64,000 nt of DNA. It comes from Agrypnia vestita (Eukaryota > Arthropoda > Insecta > Trichoptera > Phryganeidae). Position numbers and translations under genes: made by a program. This document shows, in pieces, positions 1 to 11,095 of this stretch; within the stretch, counting starts at the first letter, position 1, and each line of letters begins with the position of its first letter. A model generated the notes under the pieces. The model was given only the letters and a program-made list of their open reading frames with translations. It had not been told where the DNA came from and ran no database searches. Where the stretch lies: assembly GCA_016648135.1 (NCBI GenBank), contig JADDOH010010973.1:46214-110213 (forward strand), in the 5' to 3' direction.

Positions 1-59
1 TCACGGAATTACTCCATAGGCATAGGATAGTGATATAAAATCGTTTCACTCTTCTTTTT

Positions 60-160
60 TCCAGGCATACTATTCTCGCCTCGTTTTCTTTTATACATCT
101 TCTAACGGGCACTCTTGAAGATGACGGTATTGAAGCTTTTAACAGGGCCGTTTCACAATA
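60..160 (-). mobile_element. Decayed RTE-like LINE 3' region fragment
   Basis: A short stretch resembles, on the minus strand, the C-terminal coding end of the non-LTR element at 62335-63008. Shared landmarks in the same order are 'atacatcttct' and 'gcttttaac(a/g)gggcc'. No reading frame survives. It is probably an old 5'-truncated insertion. The match is by eye and short, so chance resemblance in the flanks cannot be excluded. Confidence 0.3.
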
Positions 161-1060
161 TTTAGTTTACCTGATATTCCAGATCTTTTGCGAAGCTATT
201 ACTGTTGCAATTAAATCAAGTGATATCGAAAATGATAAATTCATCAGCTTTAAAATGTTGGCATTTTATTAAACTTGTATTAAAGCAAAATGAACATATG
301 ACATAATAAACTTTCATGACGGTCCAACGGCTTAAGAATAAATCAGAAATATTGATAAAAATGGAATGTTAGAACATTTTTGACAAAAATAATAATGATA
401 GTAGGAATCTACCCCTTAAATTGTGGTCCAGGGCTCGAATAACTTAACCTTTAACCTTAACATTTAAATCAATAGTACAATGATTTAAATGTTAAGGTAC
501 TCTTTCAAAGAGTGGGTACATCAACCTTCAAATCAATTAGTCTCTGTATTCGGGCCTAGCTCTTCTTATTTCACTATACGCCCTGCATAGTGAAATTTAT
601 TCTATTTTATAATTCAGATATGTGTGTGGGGGAAATGCCATTAGAAAGGCCGAATGCACTACAGTATCTTTTTTTAATTAAATTATTGATAGCTATTTGG
701 GTTATTTTTTTATTGTAGGCAAAGGAAATTAGGTGAATTTAGAGTCACAACATTCCTTTAGTAATAGCTATGCGTGGCGGTCGTTGTATCTGCCTACCCA
801 CACCCGCATAGCGCGCTGCGTGGGTCTGCAACGCCTCTCGTATTTCATCTAAATAAAACTGTTCGTAATATTTATGTAAAACTAAAATGAGACATTAATT
901 CCAAAACTGATCAACCAAGGTGAGTAATAGCAATAGCATGTAATACTCAAAACCATAGCTAATACTCAAAACCAGATTAATTTGTGTGAAATAGTTCAAA
1001 TATATAAGGCGTGCGTTAAAAAAACAATCGGTTTACAAGTAAATAAAGGCGTCTTGTATT
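161..1060. other. AT-rich stretch without a gene
   Basis: No convincing coding sequence is visible. The main structure is a perfect 17-bp inverted repeat around a 9-bp spacer at 455-497 (arms ccttaacatttaaatca and its complement). A small GC-richer patch lies at 770-840. Nothing else is recognisable. Confidence 0.6.
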
Positions 1061-1760
1061 TTTTTTTTGAAAATAAAATTCCTTATTGAAAATAAAAATA
1101 TTACATACATTTAAAATTGAATATTACATTTTTTTTATACATGTTTAACTGTCCCCATTAAAGTAATACTTGTGTTTGGGGACAGGAGTATGATATATAA
1201 GAGCATGAATGAATAAGTATGTATAGGTTAATAATGGAATAGCGTAGAGAAATACAAACATCATAAGATAAATATTAGTGACTCAAGTATACTAATTATT
1301 TTGGAGTATCATTATTTATTATAATTCTAAGTATTTTTTGTTTTAATTATGTATATTATATTTGTTTAAGGTATGTGTTTCTTGAATTTTGTATAGTGTT
1401 CTTCAGTTGTAATATTCATTGGTAAGTTATTGAAATATTTGACACCTAGATATGTGTAATGGTGTTGTGTGGCTGTTTTGTTGTATGTATTTAGGAATTT
1501 GCAATTGTACATCCTATTATTTGCGCTCTTTGGCTATGACTATGAGTATTATGAGTTTGTGGTGTATTTATATTTTGTTGAATGAATGATTCTATATGTA
1601 TTTGTAAAATTGAGGTGTTTTTGTATAATCTGTCTAATGTTGGTATATTAATTTCTTTAAAAAGTAGAAATGGAAGGTTCTATGTTTTTTTAATATTACT
1701 TTGATAATTAATTTTTGAGTTGTTTTAAGAGTCTGTAAGTTACTTTAATAAGAGCCTCTA
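1060..1760 (-). mobile_element. CR1-type LINE, 3' end with RT C-terminal remnant
   Basis: On the minus strand, about 1,460 down to 1,365 reads GVKYFNNLPMNITTEE, then KFKKHIP and a stop. This is the usual end of CR1/Jockey-group reverse transcriptases: a 'hydrophobic-N-x-LP..I' motif followed by FKxxLKxxL. Upstream, up to about 1,730, further coding-like residues are spread over shifted frames. Downstream lies an AT-rich 3' UTR containing a CTGTCCCC/GGGGACAG hairpin (1150-1187) and ending in an A-rich tail near 1,060. The copy is strongly 5'-truncated and frameshifted, so it is dead. Group assignment within non-LTR elements is tentative. Confidence 0.6.
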
Positions 1761-1823
1761 CCTGTAAGTTTATTTTCTAATCTTTTTAAAAAATATCTCC
1801 TATACTATATAGTATTACATTTA

Positions 1824-1915
1824 GAGAGTAATTTGCTAGTCTAATTGGTTTTGAAATTGGCCTGGTGATCTTGTCAGAGGTTCGAGCTTCGTTCAGCTTA
1901 GTTTGAAAATAGTAG
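1824..1915 (+). mobile_element. tRNA-derived SINE, partial copy
   Basis: Contains a degenerate tRNA-like head with a B-box-like GGTTCGAGC, then 'cagcttagtttgaaaatagta', which matches the body of the SINE family seen complete at 13117 and 39641. The sequence between head and body ('caagcgttt' region) is deleted and the tail is missing. Confidence 0.6.
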
Positions 1916-2319
1916 AAGTCACGGGACATAATAATAATTAAAAACGTGCTGATTGCCGTACTCGGGTGCCCGGGCATCTTTAGCGGCTAGTCTTTATCAG
2001 TGTTGTTGTTGTGATTCCAGCGAGTTACCGATAGACAGACCGACATTTTATTCATCAAGACGAAAACTTTCAAGATAGTGTCAAGAGATTGCAGAAACGG
2101 AAAGAATTGCACATAATCGAGGATTTTACAGCAATTTTAAAATAAATTGGAAACTGCTGGTACTATCTGGAATGTACTGAAAAAAATCAGAAATATCTTG
2201 AACATCGAGAGTATAAAGAAAAATCTAATTTTAACATTTGGCGAAGTTACAGATAAAGCGAAACAGACAGCTACGGGCAATTTCAGTGCGAATATTTGAC
2301 AAGCGATAATATACCTATT

Positions 2320-2381
2320 CTAGTTATAATAGAATACTTCTCACTATATACCTATAGTGAGAAGTATTCTATTATAACTAG
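2320..2381. repeat. Perfect 29-bp palindrome
   Basis: Two perfect 29-bp arms (2320-2348 and 2353-2381) are separated by only 4 bp (tacc). Both arms contain acttctcactata, which is also the inner part of the inverted repeat bounding the Penelope-like remnant at 5757-6108. It is probably a miniature head-to-head remnant of the same element type. No coding potential. Confidence 0.85.
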
Positions 2382-4280
2382 AGCGATACATACATACGTG
2401 AATCAGAATATCTAGATATAAGTGGAAGATTCTCGAGTGACTAGTGCGATATTTAATGCGAATTACAGAATAGATTTCCCGTTAAATTCGCATCCAATGA
2501 TTGTAGTTAATTAATAAAACTTTATTTAAATTCATGTGTATGATTTTTCTCCCACCATGACAATTGTGTAAATTTTTTAGCAGAAAACTAGAAATATATA
2601 TCTAGAAATGATTAGTTTAATAAATTCATATCTTGCATATTAAGTACACATTTTTCAATACAGGGTACGCTTCCGATTTCCAAAAAATGGTTTGGAGGCA
2701 CCAAGTAACAATCCTGCTCTCACATCAAATGCATAAAAACGCTCTACCCTCTTGCTGATCCCCATTTAGACTGTGGTGGTAATTTTTTATATTTGAATGT
2801 AAGGTTCATATTTATAAACATTTTAAAGTAATTTTTTATATTTGAATGTAAGGTTCATATTTTTAAACATTTTAAAGACCAAAAATAATTTTACTAACTA
2901 AATTCAAATTATTAAAGAAAACGTAGCCTTCAAACAGGTAATCCCTAGTTAGACAGTCGAAGTGTAACACAATACAAAAAATAGGATATGAATAAAAACT
3001 TATTATTATTACTATTATAAAAATGTAACCCCTGTTGAACTTCGCATTAAGCTAAATTAATTATTATTAATAAAGAGCTTAACCTGATTAGTATTCCCAC
3101 CTGTTTCCGCCTGTTAGACCGGGGTCCGGTTATGACATGGGAAAATATATATTTTTATTTTGTATTACATACTACTTCACACATATATACACATAAACAC
3201 GTTTAGTATTTTGTTTAAATACAACACATAATAACTTTTTTCGATAAATTCTCCAAATGCAAAAAAATTAAATTTATTAATAAGGTAAAAATGAGTCGCA
3301 TGCATGCTAGCCTGTAGGCGCGCTCTGTATTTCCATTAATTTCAGCACAGAAATGGATTTAATAATGGATTCAAAATTTCCATATCGTTTTTTCACTATC
3401 TTCAAGTTTTCAGTCACCGAGTAGCTTAAACCCACAGAAATGTGAAACCCTTCCGAATATTTTTTTGCTTTTTTTCTTGTATTCGTGAATCAGTAACCGC
3501 AAAAATTCCTCATAATATAAGTTATGACTTGTGCCCCTCCTCCAAAGGTCACTGTCGCTTGTACGCCAATATTTTGTAAAAAGGAAATATTCATTACAGT
3601 GGCCCTTTTGAATTCTGAATTTTATTGTCATCAATTTACGAGTTAAGATTCTGAAATTAAGAAAATTCTGAGAACCGTTATTTTTGTCTCGTTTTTTTTT
3701 GTACCCTAATTTATCCAATGTTGAGAGCAATCGTTGATAACTGGTATGAAATATTTTATTGTTGAATACTTTATAAATATGGATCTATATAAATATCGAA
3801 CGTATTTTGGGTGATTTTTATATAAAAAAATTAATTATATTTTGTACATTGAAATAAAATAAAATACAAAGTAACAGATTATTAATGAATGATTCTATAT
3901 TAAATAAAGTGCATAATTTTTATTTATTTACCAAACAAATCATCAAAATTCCGTCATTTGCCCTGATAAATTGGTCCTAGATTGATATTAGAGGACAAAT
4001 TTTAAATATTTTATGAACATTTTTACTATAACATTATTACACAAAACACTTTTTATGATAAATAAATTATAAATAATGCTTTCTTGGTAAATAAACTATA
4101 AATGACGTCTATATGGCAAATAAATTATTAGTAATGAAATTAAGAATAAAAAAGTATAATAATAGGTGACATAAATGTGCAAGATTATTGGATTATTGAT
4201 GTTTCTATTTTATAATTTATGTTTGTCTTAATAAAATTAATATTGATTGCTGGATAAATATAACCCCTTTGTTCAAATGT
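2382..4280. other. AT-rich region with a tandem duplication and one unrecognised ORF
   Basis: Positions 2779-2877 hold two near-identical 49-bp units in tandem (each begins gtaattttttatatttgaat). On the minus strand 3730-3410 is an open frame of 106 codons, rich in Lys and aromatic residues, that I cannot assign to a family; its composition follows the local AT-richness and it may be chance. The rest is AT-rich with no recognisable feature. Confidence 0.5.
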
Positions 4281-4465
4281 ATTTTTTTAATAGAGATGCG
4301 AACACGGAATGCGTGTCGCATCAATATTCTATTAACTATTCTCAAAATAAGCTAAACGCTTGTGCTATGAGAATAGGACTAATTTGATAGTTTCTTGGAA
4401 CGGGACTCGAACCTCCGACCACCAGATCACTAGAACGTCATGACCACCACAACAACAAGCTACTC
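4281..4465 (-). mobile_element. tRNA-derived SINE, near full length
   Basis: Reading the minus strand, the copy starts with gagtagcttgttg, has an A-box-like segment and a B box (GGTTCGAGTCCCG), then the family body with 'cataagcacaagcgtttagc'-like sequence, a CGTGTTCGCATCTCTATT segment, and an A-rich tail at 4281-4290. The family is transcribed by RNA polymerase III from the internal A and B boxes and mobilised by a partner LINE. Nine copies lie in this window in both orientations. Confidence 0.85.
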
Positions 4466-5756
4466 AATTAGGTGTTATACTTTTATACCATACCCACTGT
4501 GGCATCTATTTAATATTTATAATATATTACGGGAAAAATAATAGAAAATTTTATTTTTTAAATTTATTTATTGCCTATAGTATTTCGAATATGCTTCCTT
4601 TCCTCTACATGAATTTTATTCTCTGTTCCTCTCCAAAAAGAGTCTAACTTTGGTGCTTGGAAAGGGACTTACACTTTTATATGATGACTTATTAACTTCT
4701 TTTTTATTTGTTATTTATATCTCAGTTATTTTACAAAATTCTTTTTTTCTGTTCTATAATAATAATATAATAATTATTCTATCATTATGTTACTATAATA
4801 ATAATTATTCCAATTAGTTGAGGAGTGTACCTTTTCAAATACATTTACTTTGATCGTCAAAGAACAATGGTCATAGCATTTTTATTCCGTACACAAATTA
4901 CATCCAGACGAACACAATGAGATCACATGATAAAAGTTAAATAATATTTATATTCGATATTTTGATTATCTTGAAGATACAGACACCTTTTTACGCGAGT
5001 CCAGAAGCTAGATCAGAGATTGGAAGTGTCGGGCAGACTATGGATTGAATTCGTTTGATTACATGATGACCAGGGCAGTACCCCGGCCAACCTTGAGTGT
5101 CCTTGCCTATCTTGTTGTTGACTCCATGGAAGGGTGATTCAAATATAAACACAGTTATTGAATGAATATTAATTATTATCATAAAGATGTTTTCCTGTAT
5201 GCATTCATATAGAAGAACTCGCAATATAACTGATTACTTTATGTTATCGCATGCAATGCACAGGCCCGTCACAAACCGAATTAATTTTTATTAATTATTA
5301 AATTTTTTAATTATTTAACTTTTTATTATTAAACTGCGGGTAATCCAGGGTTAAATTTTATGAAATTAAGATTTGTATTAATATATTTTTACAATTTTTG
5401 ACGGTTTAATATAATTTTCAACGATTTTATAGATGTTAACAGGGCATATTTCTTGGTCAGCTGTGTTTAGTATAGAAAGTCAATCTAGTGATGCTAATTT
5501 TTCGTAAAATAGGATTGTATTAAGAATAAAAAAATCTAGCAGATTATGTTGGCCGGATAAGACTGTATACCTTGTTTACAATATGTAAAAATGCAAGAGT
5601 GATGATAATGATTCATATTATAGTCATAATTGAATGCCCATTTAGCAATACGTATTTTTTTAATATCAGTTGATCTGATGACTATATATAGGTACTGAAA
5701 CTTATCAATGTCAAAGTAAACAGTGTTGTTAATGATTATTGCAAAATTAGGTATTA
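4466..5756. other. AT-rich region without a recognisable gene
   Basis: No supported coding sequence. A moderately GC-rich patch at 5000-5130 holds a short minus-strand open frame that I do not recognise. Otherwise low-complexity AT-rich DNA. Confidence 0.5.
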
Positions 5757-6108
5757 AATAATATATTTTTTTAAGAAATTAAAATGCAACGTGGATTACT
5801 TCTCACTATAATATTTAATTAAAAAGTTTTAAATATAACGTTTTCGACGCTTACTGCGTCATCTTCAGTAATAAGCTAACCAAATTAAGACTAATAACTA
5901 CCCACTTGTCGGGTCTGGTGTGGGAGTGGAGTGGTGGAAAGGGGTAGGTTTGCGGGGTGGGGCTAATATGGACAAAAGGGGGGATGTAATATAGGGTGTT
6001 TGAATGTTGAGTGTATTACTATTATAAAAATTATTACACACATATTACATTATAGTGAGAAGTAAACAACGTTGTATTTTAATTTCTTAAAAAAATATTA
6101 CAATGAGC
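5757..6108 (-). mobile_element. Penelope-like pseudo-LTR remnant with hammerhead-like motif (type a)
   Basis: Inverted arms bound the unit: 5761-5812 and about 6049-6100 share 'taagaaattaaaat', 'caacg' and 'ttctcactataa'. On the minus strand a C-rich block (about 5990-5900) precedes a hammerhead-like core at 5868-5836. That core is CUGAAGA, one extra U, the stem GACGC/GCGUC with loop AGUAA, then GAAA, ACGU and UA. The order of C-rich tract, ribozyme core and AT-rich linker is shared with the remnants at 15320, 36101 and 41239. Penelope-like retroelements are known to carry minimal hammerhead ribozymes in their pseudo-LTRs; assignment to that class is inferred from layout because no reverse transcriptase or GIY-YIG coding is present. 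Confidence 0.6.
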
Positions 6109-6179
6109 TTCCACAAAGTTTGTCACGATAACTTCGAAACATTAATAAATAATTATATATAGGCTTGACTTTGACTTTG

Positions 6180-6682
6180 ATCTCGTTGCCAGCAGAGTAC
6201 CGGGTCACAAAGGACCCCTTGCTCTTTCATCATTATGTGGGGTGAGGGATGAATTTACCCCACTTGCGGGGGTTTAGTTTTGGGGGGGGATTTTTACTGC
6301 GAAGATGGTGCAGGAGGGGGATCCCGGGGGTTTGGGTCCCTAAGGAGGACCATTTTAGGTCTCCTGATCTTCCTTGGGATGGTCTCGTCGTAGCGCGACA
6401 GAGTGTTAATGGAGGGGTTTTGGTGGGTTGGGATGCCTGCATAGAATCGTTCGGCGGTTTCTCTAATGAATTCCATTATCGGAGGAATACCTGAGTCGTG
6501 GTGAAGCTGTGTGATTTTGATCCAACGCGGCGCATCCAGAGCTAACCGGATGGCCTTGTTTTGCAAAATCTGAAGTTTTTTGGTGTGCTTGACTGCGGCG
6601 TGCCCCCAGACGGGAGCTGCATAAGTGAGGATTGGTCGTATAATGGCTTTGTATAGCAGGAGTTTATTGTCTGTGGCTAATA
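6180..6682 (-). mobile_element. Jockey-type LINE, RT C-terminal fragment
   Basis: Minus-strand translation from about 6680 gives 'NKLLLYKAIIRPILTYAAPV' followed by W-G, then a segment containing LQILQNKAIRLALDAPRW and EFIRETAERFYAG. This is the well-known C-terminal part of Jockey-clade reverse transcriptases. The open part runs 6566-6294 without a stop. The copy is 5'-truncated at about 6682, just before 'atggcttcatgcc'-like AT-rich DNA, and keeps a G-rich 3' part near 6190-6300. It lacks the catalytic YADD region, so it is inactive. Confidence 0.85.
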
Positions 6683-7566
6683 TATAGGCATGAAGCTAAT
6701 GGAAAAAATGTAAAATATCTTAATTAAATAATATGTTAATTAGATAAAACTCGTAATTTAAAATGATCCACCCTAATGCGAAATAATACCAACAGGTAAT
6801 ACGGCAAGCGCTTCACTTAAGAAGATAAGTTAAGTATTGCATCCTATGGATTCATATTATAAATGACACCTAGTATCTAAAAGCGTACAAATTACATTAA
6901 GTGTGGAGCCTTACGATATCATTCATGGACTTAAATCGATTATAACCTGACAACTTACTGAAGATAAATACGATTTAAAAGATATAACTTATTTATTAGA
7001 TATTTTTTATTACCCTTTTAAGATTTTAGTTACAAAATAAACTTATTTTAATTTTATTTATGTTCTTCGCTCTTGGCACGTTGAGTCTCACTATTCAATT
7101 TTCTATATTTTCAATATTAATGATTACATTATGAATTCTTATATGTAAACTATAATTTCAATTTTTATTAGGCCTTCCAGGAGAATGTTTATTGGTAGGT
7201 CAGGTAAGGTATTTTTAATCATTTTCTTGTGGGTACACCAATAACATCTTCATTATCTTCCCCATCTGATAAAGTATTATATTTCACATTAACTTGATGC
7301 CGGTATTCCCGATTTTTGAGCCTTTTCTGAGATTTTTCAAAGTTTTTTTTTTTCAAAGACTTTTTAGCAGTTATTTGATCGATCCGTTACATTCTTTACC
7401 AAGCATTGTTTTAGGCCATACGTAGGTTTTTCACTCACGATATAATAAGTCTCTATTATGTTATGAGTGTATATTATATCAGGTATTACAAATATTATTT
7501 ATTTATTTACCTTTTTTATTAATTTACCTAATTTACAGAAATTCTTAAAATTAGCATAAAACATAA
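6683..7566. other. AT-rich stretch without a gene
   Basis: No coding sequence or recognisable repeat seen; only AT-rich DNA with short homopolymer runs. Confidence 0.5.
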
Positions 7567-8130
7567 TATAATAATAATAATAATAATAATAATGGATTAT
7601 TTATATAGTGCCATTTTTGTGAAAATTTCTCCTCAAGGGCGCTTTACACACAAAAAACTCTTACATACTAAAATCATAAAATAACAAAATGAAAAATAAA
7701 ATGAAAAAGAATTGAGAAAGAAACACAGCTCAAAACACAAAATAGTAAAAGAAAACAACGAATATTAAAAACGTTCTGGGTAAACATGTGCGTTTTAAGT
7801 CTTTTGTTAAATAAAGTCTCGGTATCCGTGTTTCTTATTAGGGAGGGCAACGAGTTCCACGCTTTGGGGCCCGCCACCGCAAATGCCCGTTCGCTGAACC
7901 TAGTTTTCTGGAACTGACTTGCCGGTTCCACAACCCTTTCCACCGCTGAAGTAGTCGCTGATCTGAGAGTTTGACGTCTCCCATTTATGTTGTCTGGAAT
8001 ACATGGGAGACGAATAAATAAATTTATAAATCTGTTGATGAAGAAGTGTTGTTTTGAGTTGGTCGCGCAAAAAGGGAAATGAGAAGTAAGTGTCTGCTGT
8101 TGCGATTGTGGAAATGGAATGATGAGCGTT
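7567..8130 (-). mobile_element. L2/CR1-type LINE 3' end with (ATT)n tail
   Basis: On the minus strand 7943-7674 contains the motif RFSERAFAVAGPKAWNSLPS, then I-R, with FNKRLKTHMF downstream, the hallmark end of L2/CR1-clade reverse transcriptases. The 3' UTR reads aaagcgcccttgaggag, then gcactatataaataatcc and (ATT)n at 7593-7567. A 'CTATATAAATA' terminus with a short microsatellite tail is typical for L2-like elements. Upstream coding-like sequence continues, frameshifted, to about 8060 or further. The Harbinger-like element at 8134 begins immediately beyond, so the LINE may have been split by it. Confidence 0.85.
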
Positions 8131-8559
8131 TAAAGGCCCCCATTCACGGGCACTCCATTTGGCAGCACTCCACGTCGGTGGATGACGTCCAAATTCGTAC
8201 CACACTCACGATCACTGCTCCACGCGAAGCCACTCCATTTTTTTGTCAGTTTAAGTGCAACTACCGGACACGAACAATCAATACCTCCCCATGAGAGATT
8301 AACAACGACACTTCGTTACTTAGCGTCTGCATCTTAGCGCATTGAAATTTTTACCTTTTAATATTTAATATCTTTTTAGAAAAGTTTTAACTCGGATAGA
8401 CACATAGAAAGACACTTCAATGTTATTTATATGAATAAACCTTGCATAGTGATAATCTGCTAGTCAAACACGGATATTAAGATTATTATTTTAGTGACAT
8501 AAATTTAAAAAAGGTTTCAAAGCGTGTTACGGACAGGACATTGCCTGCGCCTACCGTCA

Positions 8560-8870
8560 GGCAACCGAACTTTCGAGCTCTGTGGTTGACGTAATCACGT
8601 CATATAAATGATAGAAATTTCTGATGTGAATGAAACAGAGCAAAGGCCCCTTTCAGGGCCAACGCCGATCGCCGTGACCCGGTTGGGGATGGGTACCGTG
8701 CCGAGGACAGCGCGCGAGTTCTCGGCCGCGGTGGTTGTCCTTATACGTGTCTCGGCGTCAGGCGGCGGCACCCGGGAGAGGGGATGAGCGAATGCGGAGC
8801 CTCAGCTCCATGAGAACGCATCCCGCTGATGACAATGGAAATGCGTTAGAGTGCATGATCTGAAATGTGT
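8560..8870 (+). other. GC-rich unclassified segment with histone-like stem-loop
   Basis: This about 300-bp block is far richer in GC than its surroundings. At 8643-8661 it contains AAAGGCCCCTTTCAGGGCC followed by AACG. That matches the histone mRNA 3' stem-loop consensus (GG-YYY-UUYUNA-RRR-CC) at all but one position; a C replaces the U that closes the loop. No histone coding sequence is visible upstream. I cannot assign the segment to a known element, and the stem-loop may be coincidental. Confidence 0.3.
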
Positions 8871-10009
8871 ATGTTTTTACTGAAAATATTATATGAAAAT
8901 ATTAATGTTCAGATTTTTTAACATTTCAGAGCTCTCTAATATGATGGAAATTAATGGTTTTTTGATTTCAGATGGACCTGAATCATAATTCTATGTAATA
9001 AAATACCGCATTTTCATTGTTTTAATAAAAAGAGCGGGCGGGAGATGTTTTTATTTGCGCACAAGGCGCATTTTGTACCCTATTATCATCATATTTGCCA
9101 GATAAGCAACATTAAAGTTGTCTCAACACTTATAAAAGATAAGAAGTAGAGTCACACACATGCACACACTCTGTAAGACATAAAAAGTTGTCTACAGATG
9201 ACACAATAAATGATTGACTGTATGGCATAACAGATTGCCAACAGATCATTGGTAAAAAACATACATTTTTTATGGCAAGGAAAAATCTAAATACTTTTTC
9301 AAATACATTATTAATGAGTGAATCACAATCACATTAATATGGAAACATAAGTCTGACACCACCAACACAAAACCAGCCGCCGCTTATGAGCGACATACTG
9401 GGCTGGGTTTTTTCCATACAAATTTTCATATAAACACACAAACCGGAATAACTTCCGTCAGAGGTGTCCGATTTTGATAATTCTTTTTGTATAATGATCA
9501 GTGGATCAAGACCTATCTAGAGAATATACACACTCATATGTGGAAATAATTTTGAATAAATTACAAAATTAGTTTTTTGTTGAAAAGTTTAAAAATTCAT
9601 AACTATAGTAAGCTGCGACTTACAATAAAGTGTGATATATCAACAGATGCGCTGCGACGCACTCTATATAATAGACACAAAAAACTAAACCTAAAAGTTA
9701 ATTTGGATTTTTAAGAGATTTAATTGTTGAAATTTCATAGCCCGCCGGGCCAGAAAATGAGATATATTTTAACTGTTGCTTTAATAATAATGTCTCAAGG
9801 TTGCCACGCAATATGTCAGACTGTTTATTGAGACGCAGTCCATGTAATGACATATATGTAAATCCTCCGGGGGAGGTGCGTTTAATTTAATAATTAAAAA
9901 ACTGTAATATATGTAGTAGAAATAAGCGGCCGAAACGCGCCATTTGTATGCAAACTGTAACTTGTTTTAATTGGCTTCGAGGCCGGGGCCTCCTGGTCCC
10001 GGCCGAGGG

Positions 10010-10045
10010 TATAAATATCGCATCAAGGCGGACCGGCCTTCAGTC
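10010..10045 (+). promoter_or_regulatory. TATA box plus initiator core promoter
   Basis: TATAAATA at 10010-10017 is followed by the arthropod initiator TTCAGTC at 10039-10045, with the presumed +1 A at 10042. The 32-bp spacing is canonical for RNA polymerase II. It lies within the Pao-like LTR and would start the retroelement transcript just upstream of the tandem R units. Confidence 0.75.
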
Positions 10046-10198
10046 TGGTTTAAAACGCCGTGGCAAACCCTTCACGTGTGTTTCATTTACTCACCCGACT
10101 ACCTCCTACGATTTTGCTGCCTGCTGACATCGCTCGCTCTCAAGCTCGAGCCGAACTACGTCATCAAGATCTGCTGTTGCTGCCTGCTAACGCCGAGC

Positions 10199-10360
10199 GC
10201 TCTCGCTTCACGCCCGGTACTTGCTATCGGCGGCGATCGCCTTGCGGTGTGCTGACACGGAGCGGACATTCACGCTCGGTACCTACTGCTTCTGCGGTGT
10301 GCTGACTCTGAGCGGACGTTCACGCTCGGTACCTACCGCTTCTGCGGAGTGCTGATTGCT
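10199..10360 (+). repeat. 50-bp tandem repeat (putative tandem R units)
   Basis: The units share 'gtgctgac', 'gagcggac(a/g)ttcacgct' and 'cggtaccta(c/t)(t/c)gcttctgcgg'. Unit starts are at 10249, 10299 and 10349, with an upstream degenerate copy from about 10199. Period is 50 bp. The units lie between the core promoter and the LTR 3' end, as in the Pao family. Confidence 0.8.
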
Positions 10361-10759
10361 GGCGCGGATTTTGCCAAGCTAAGTATTTCTTCGCAGTTCA
10401 ACCGTCTTTTTTAAGACGATTATTCTTGACGACCTCGTCGAGTTTAGACATTTTGCTCGAAGCAAATTCTTTTGCTGTCGCCTCTGGTGCACATTCCCGT
10501 GTACTAATATCGCTCTTTTTCCAGCTGCTCACACGGTGCGCCCGTGCTGTGTGAGACATCCCGAAGGCTTCTGAAGCGGAATCAGCGGACCGCACCTTTG
10601 TTGCCTGTTCTGTGCGGAACAAAGCGTTTACATTAACATTCAGTAAAGTATTACTAGGTTTAAACTAGGTGATTTTAGTTGATCAACTTCAATTATTCAT
10701 ATTAATTCTGAAAAATTAATATACAAAATATCTTATTAAATTCTTTGTGAAGATCTCTC

Positions 10760-11095
10760 TCAAAGACGCTTTTTTTTTCGAACTGTATCTTTATTCGCGC
10801 ATGGATCGACCATCTGGAATAATAACAATAGTTCTTGCATAGCGGCATTTCGCTTATTTCGATCATGATAATTATGATGACAGGTCATCCAGAGATATGG
10901 TGATTCCCTGTACATCTCAATCAGCTCCAAAACAAACTCTTTTCCCGGCATCGCATCCGTCCGTCCTTCACCAGAGCGCGCGGCCGACTGAGCCTCAAAA
11001 TGGATTTCGGTTTTGACATTCACGAGCAGCGCGGCGCGGAGTGGCGTGGAGCGGCGCGCGGGTTCCGCATTCACTATGAGTTGGACGGCGGCCAT
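10760..11095 (-). pseudogene. MADF-domain protein fragment of Harbinger-like element
   Basis: The minus-strand frame holds a MADF domain at about residues 52-107: FVLELIEMYRESPYLW, then YHDRNKRNAAMQELL, then DPCANKDTVRKK. The pattern of an aromatic 'YR..P.LW', the 'Y..R..R..A' helix and the terminal 'T..VRKKI' matches MADF (Myb/SANT-like, Adf-1 type). In PIF/Harbinger transposons such proteins bind the subterminal DNA and help bring the transposase to the nucleus. The frame breaks after RKK in a run of nine T/A (10771-10779), probably a slippage frameshift, so the C-terminal part is lost. The start is uncertain because the first 40 residues overlap the GC-rich TIR-proximal DNA. Confidence 0.75.

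Larger units (their letters stand above)
9903..10632 (+). mobile_element. Pao-like solo LTR with tandem R repeats
   Basis: The block starts TGTAATATATG and ends GCGTTTACA, giving TG...CA termini. It carries a textbook core promoter at 10010-10045 and downstream 50-bp tandem units. Bombyx Pao is known for LTRs containing tandem copies of the putative R region, which is the main reason for this call. No gag-pol coding is adjacent, so it is read as a solo LTR. The 5-bp flanks (aaaac and ttaac) are not identical, so the target duplication is imperfect or the ends are slightly misplaced. Open frames within it (for instance 9971-10255) are not genes. Confidence 0.6.

Noticed and set aside
6249..6494. 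Plus-strand ORF overlapping the Jockey LINE
   Set aside because: Antisense shadow of the reverse transcriptase fragment on the minus strand.
8079..8294. Plus-strand ORF across the left Harbinger terminus
   Set aside because: Spans a LINE/transposon junction and has no domain.
8813..8835. CTGATGA followed by GAAA at 8815-8833
   Set aside because: The five bases between the boxes cannot form a stem-loop, so it is not a hammerhead core.
9971..10622. Open frames at 9971-10305 (+) and 10622-10398 (-)
   Set aside because: They lie inside the Pao-like LTR and reflect its higher GC and tandem units.
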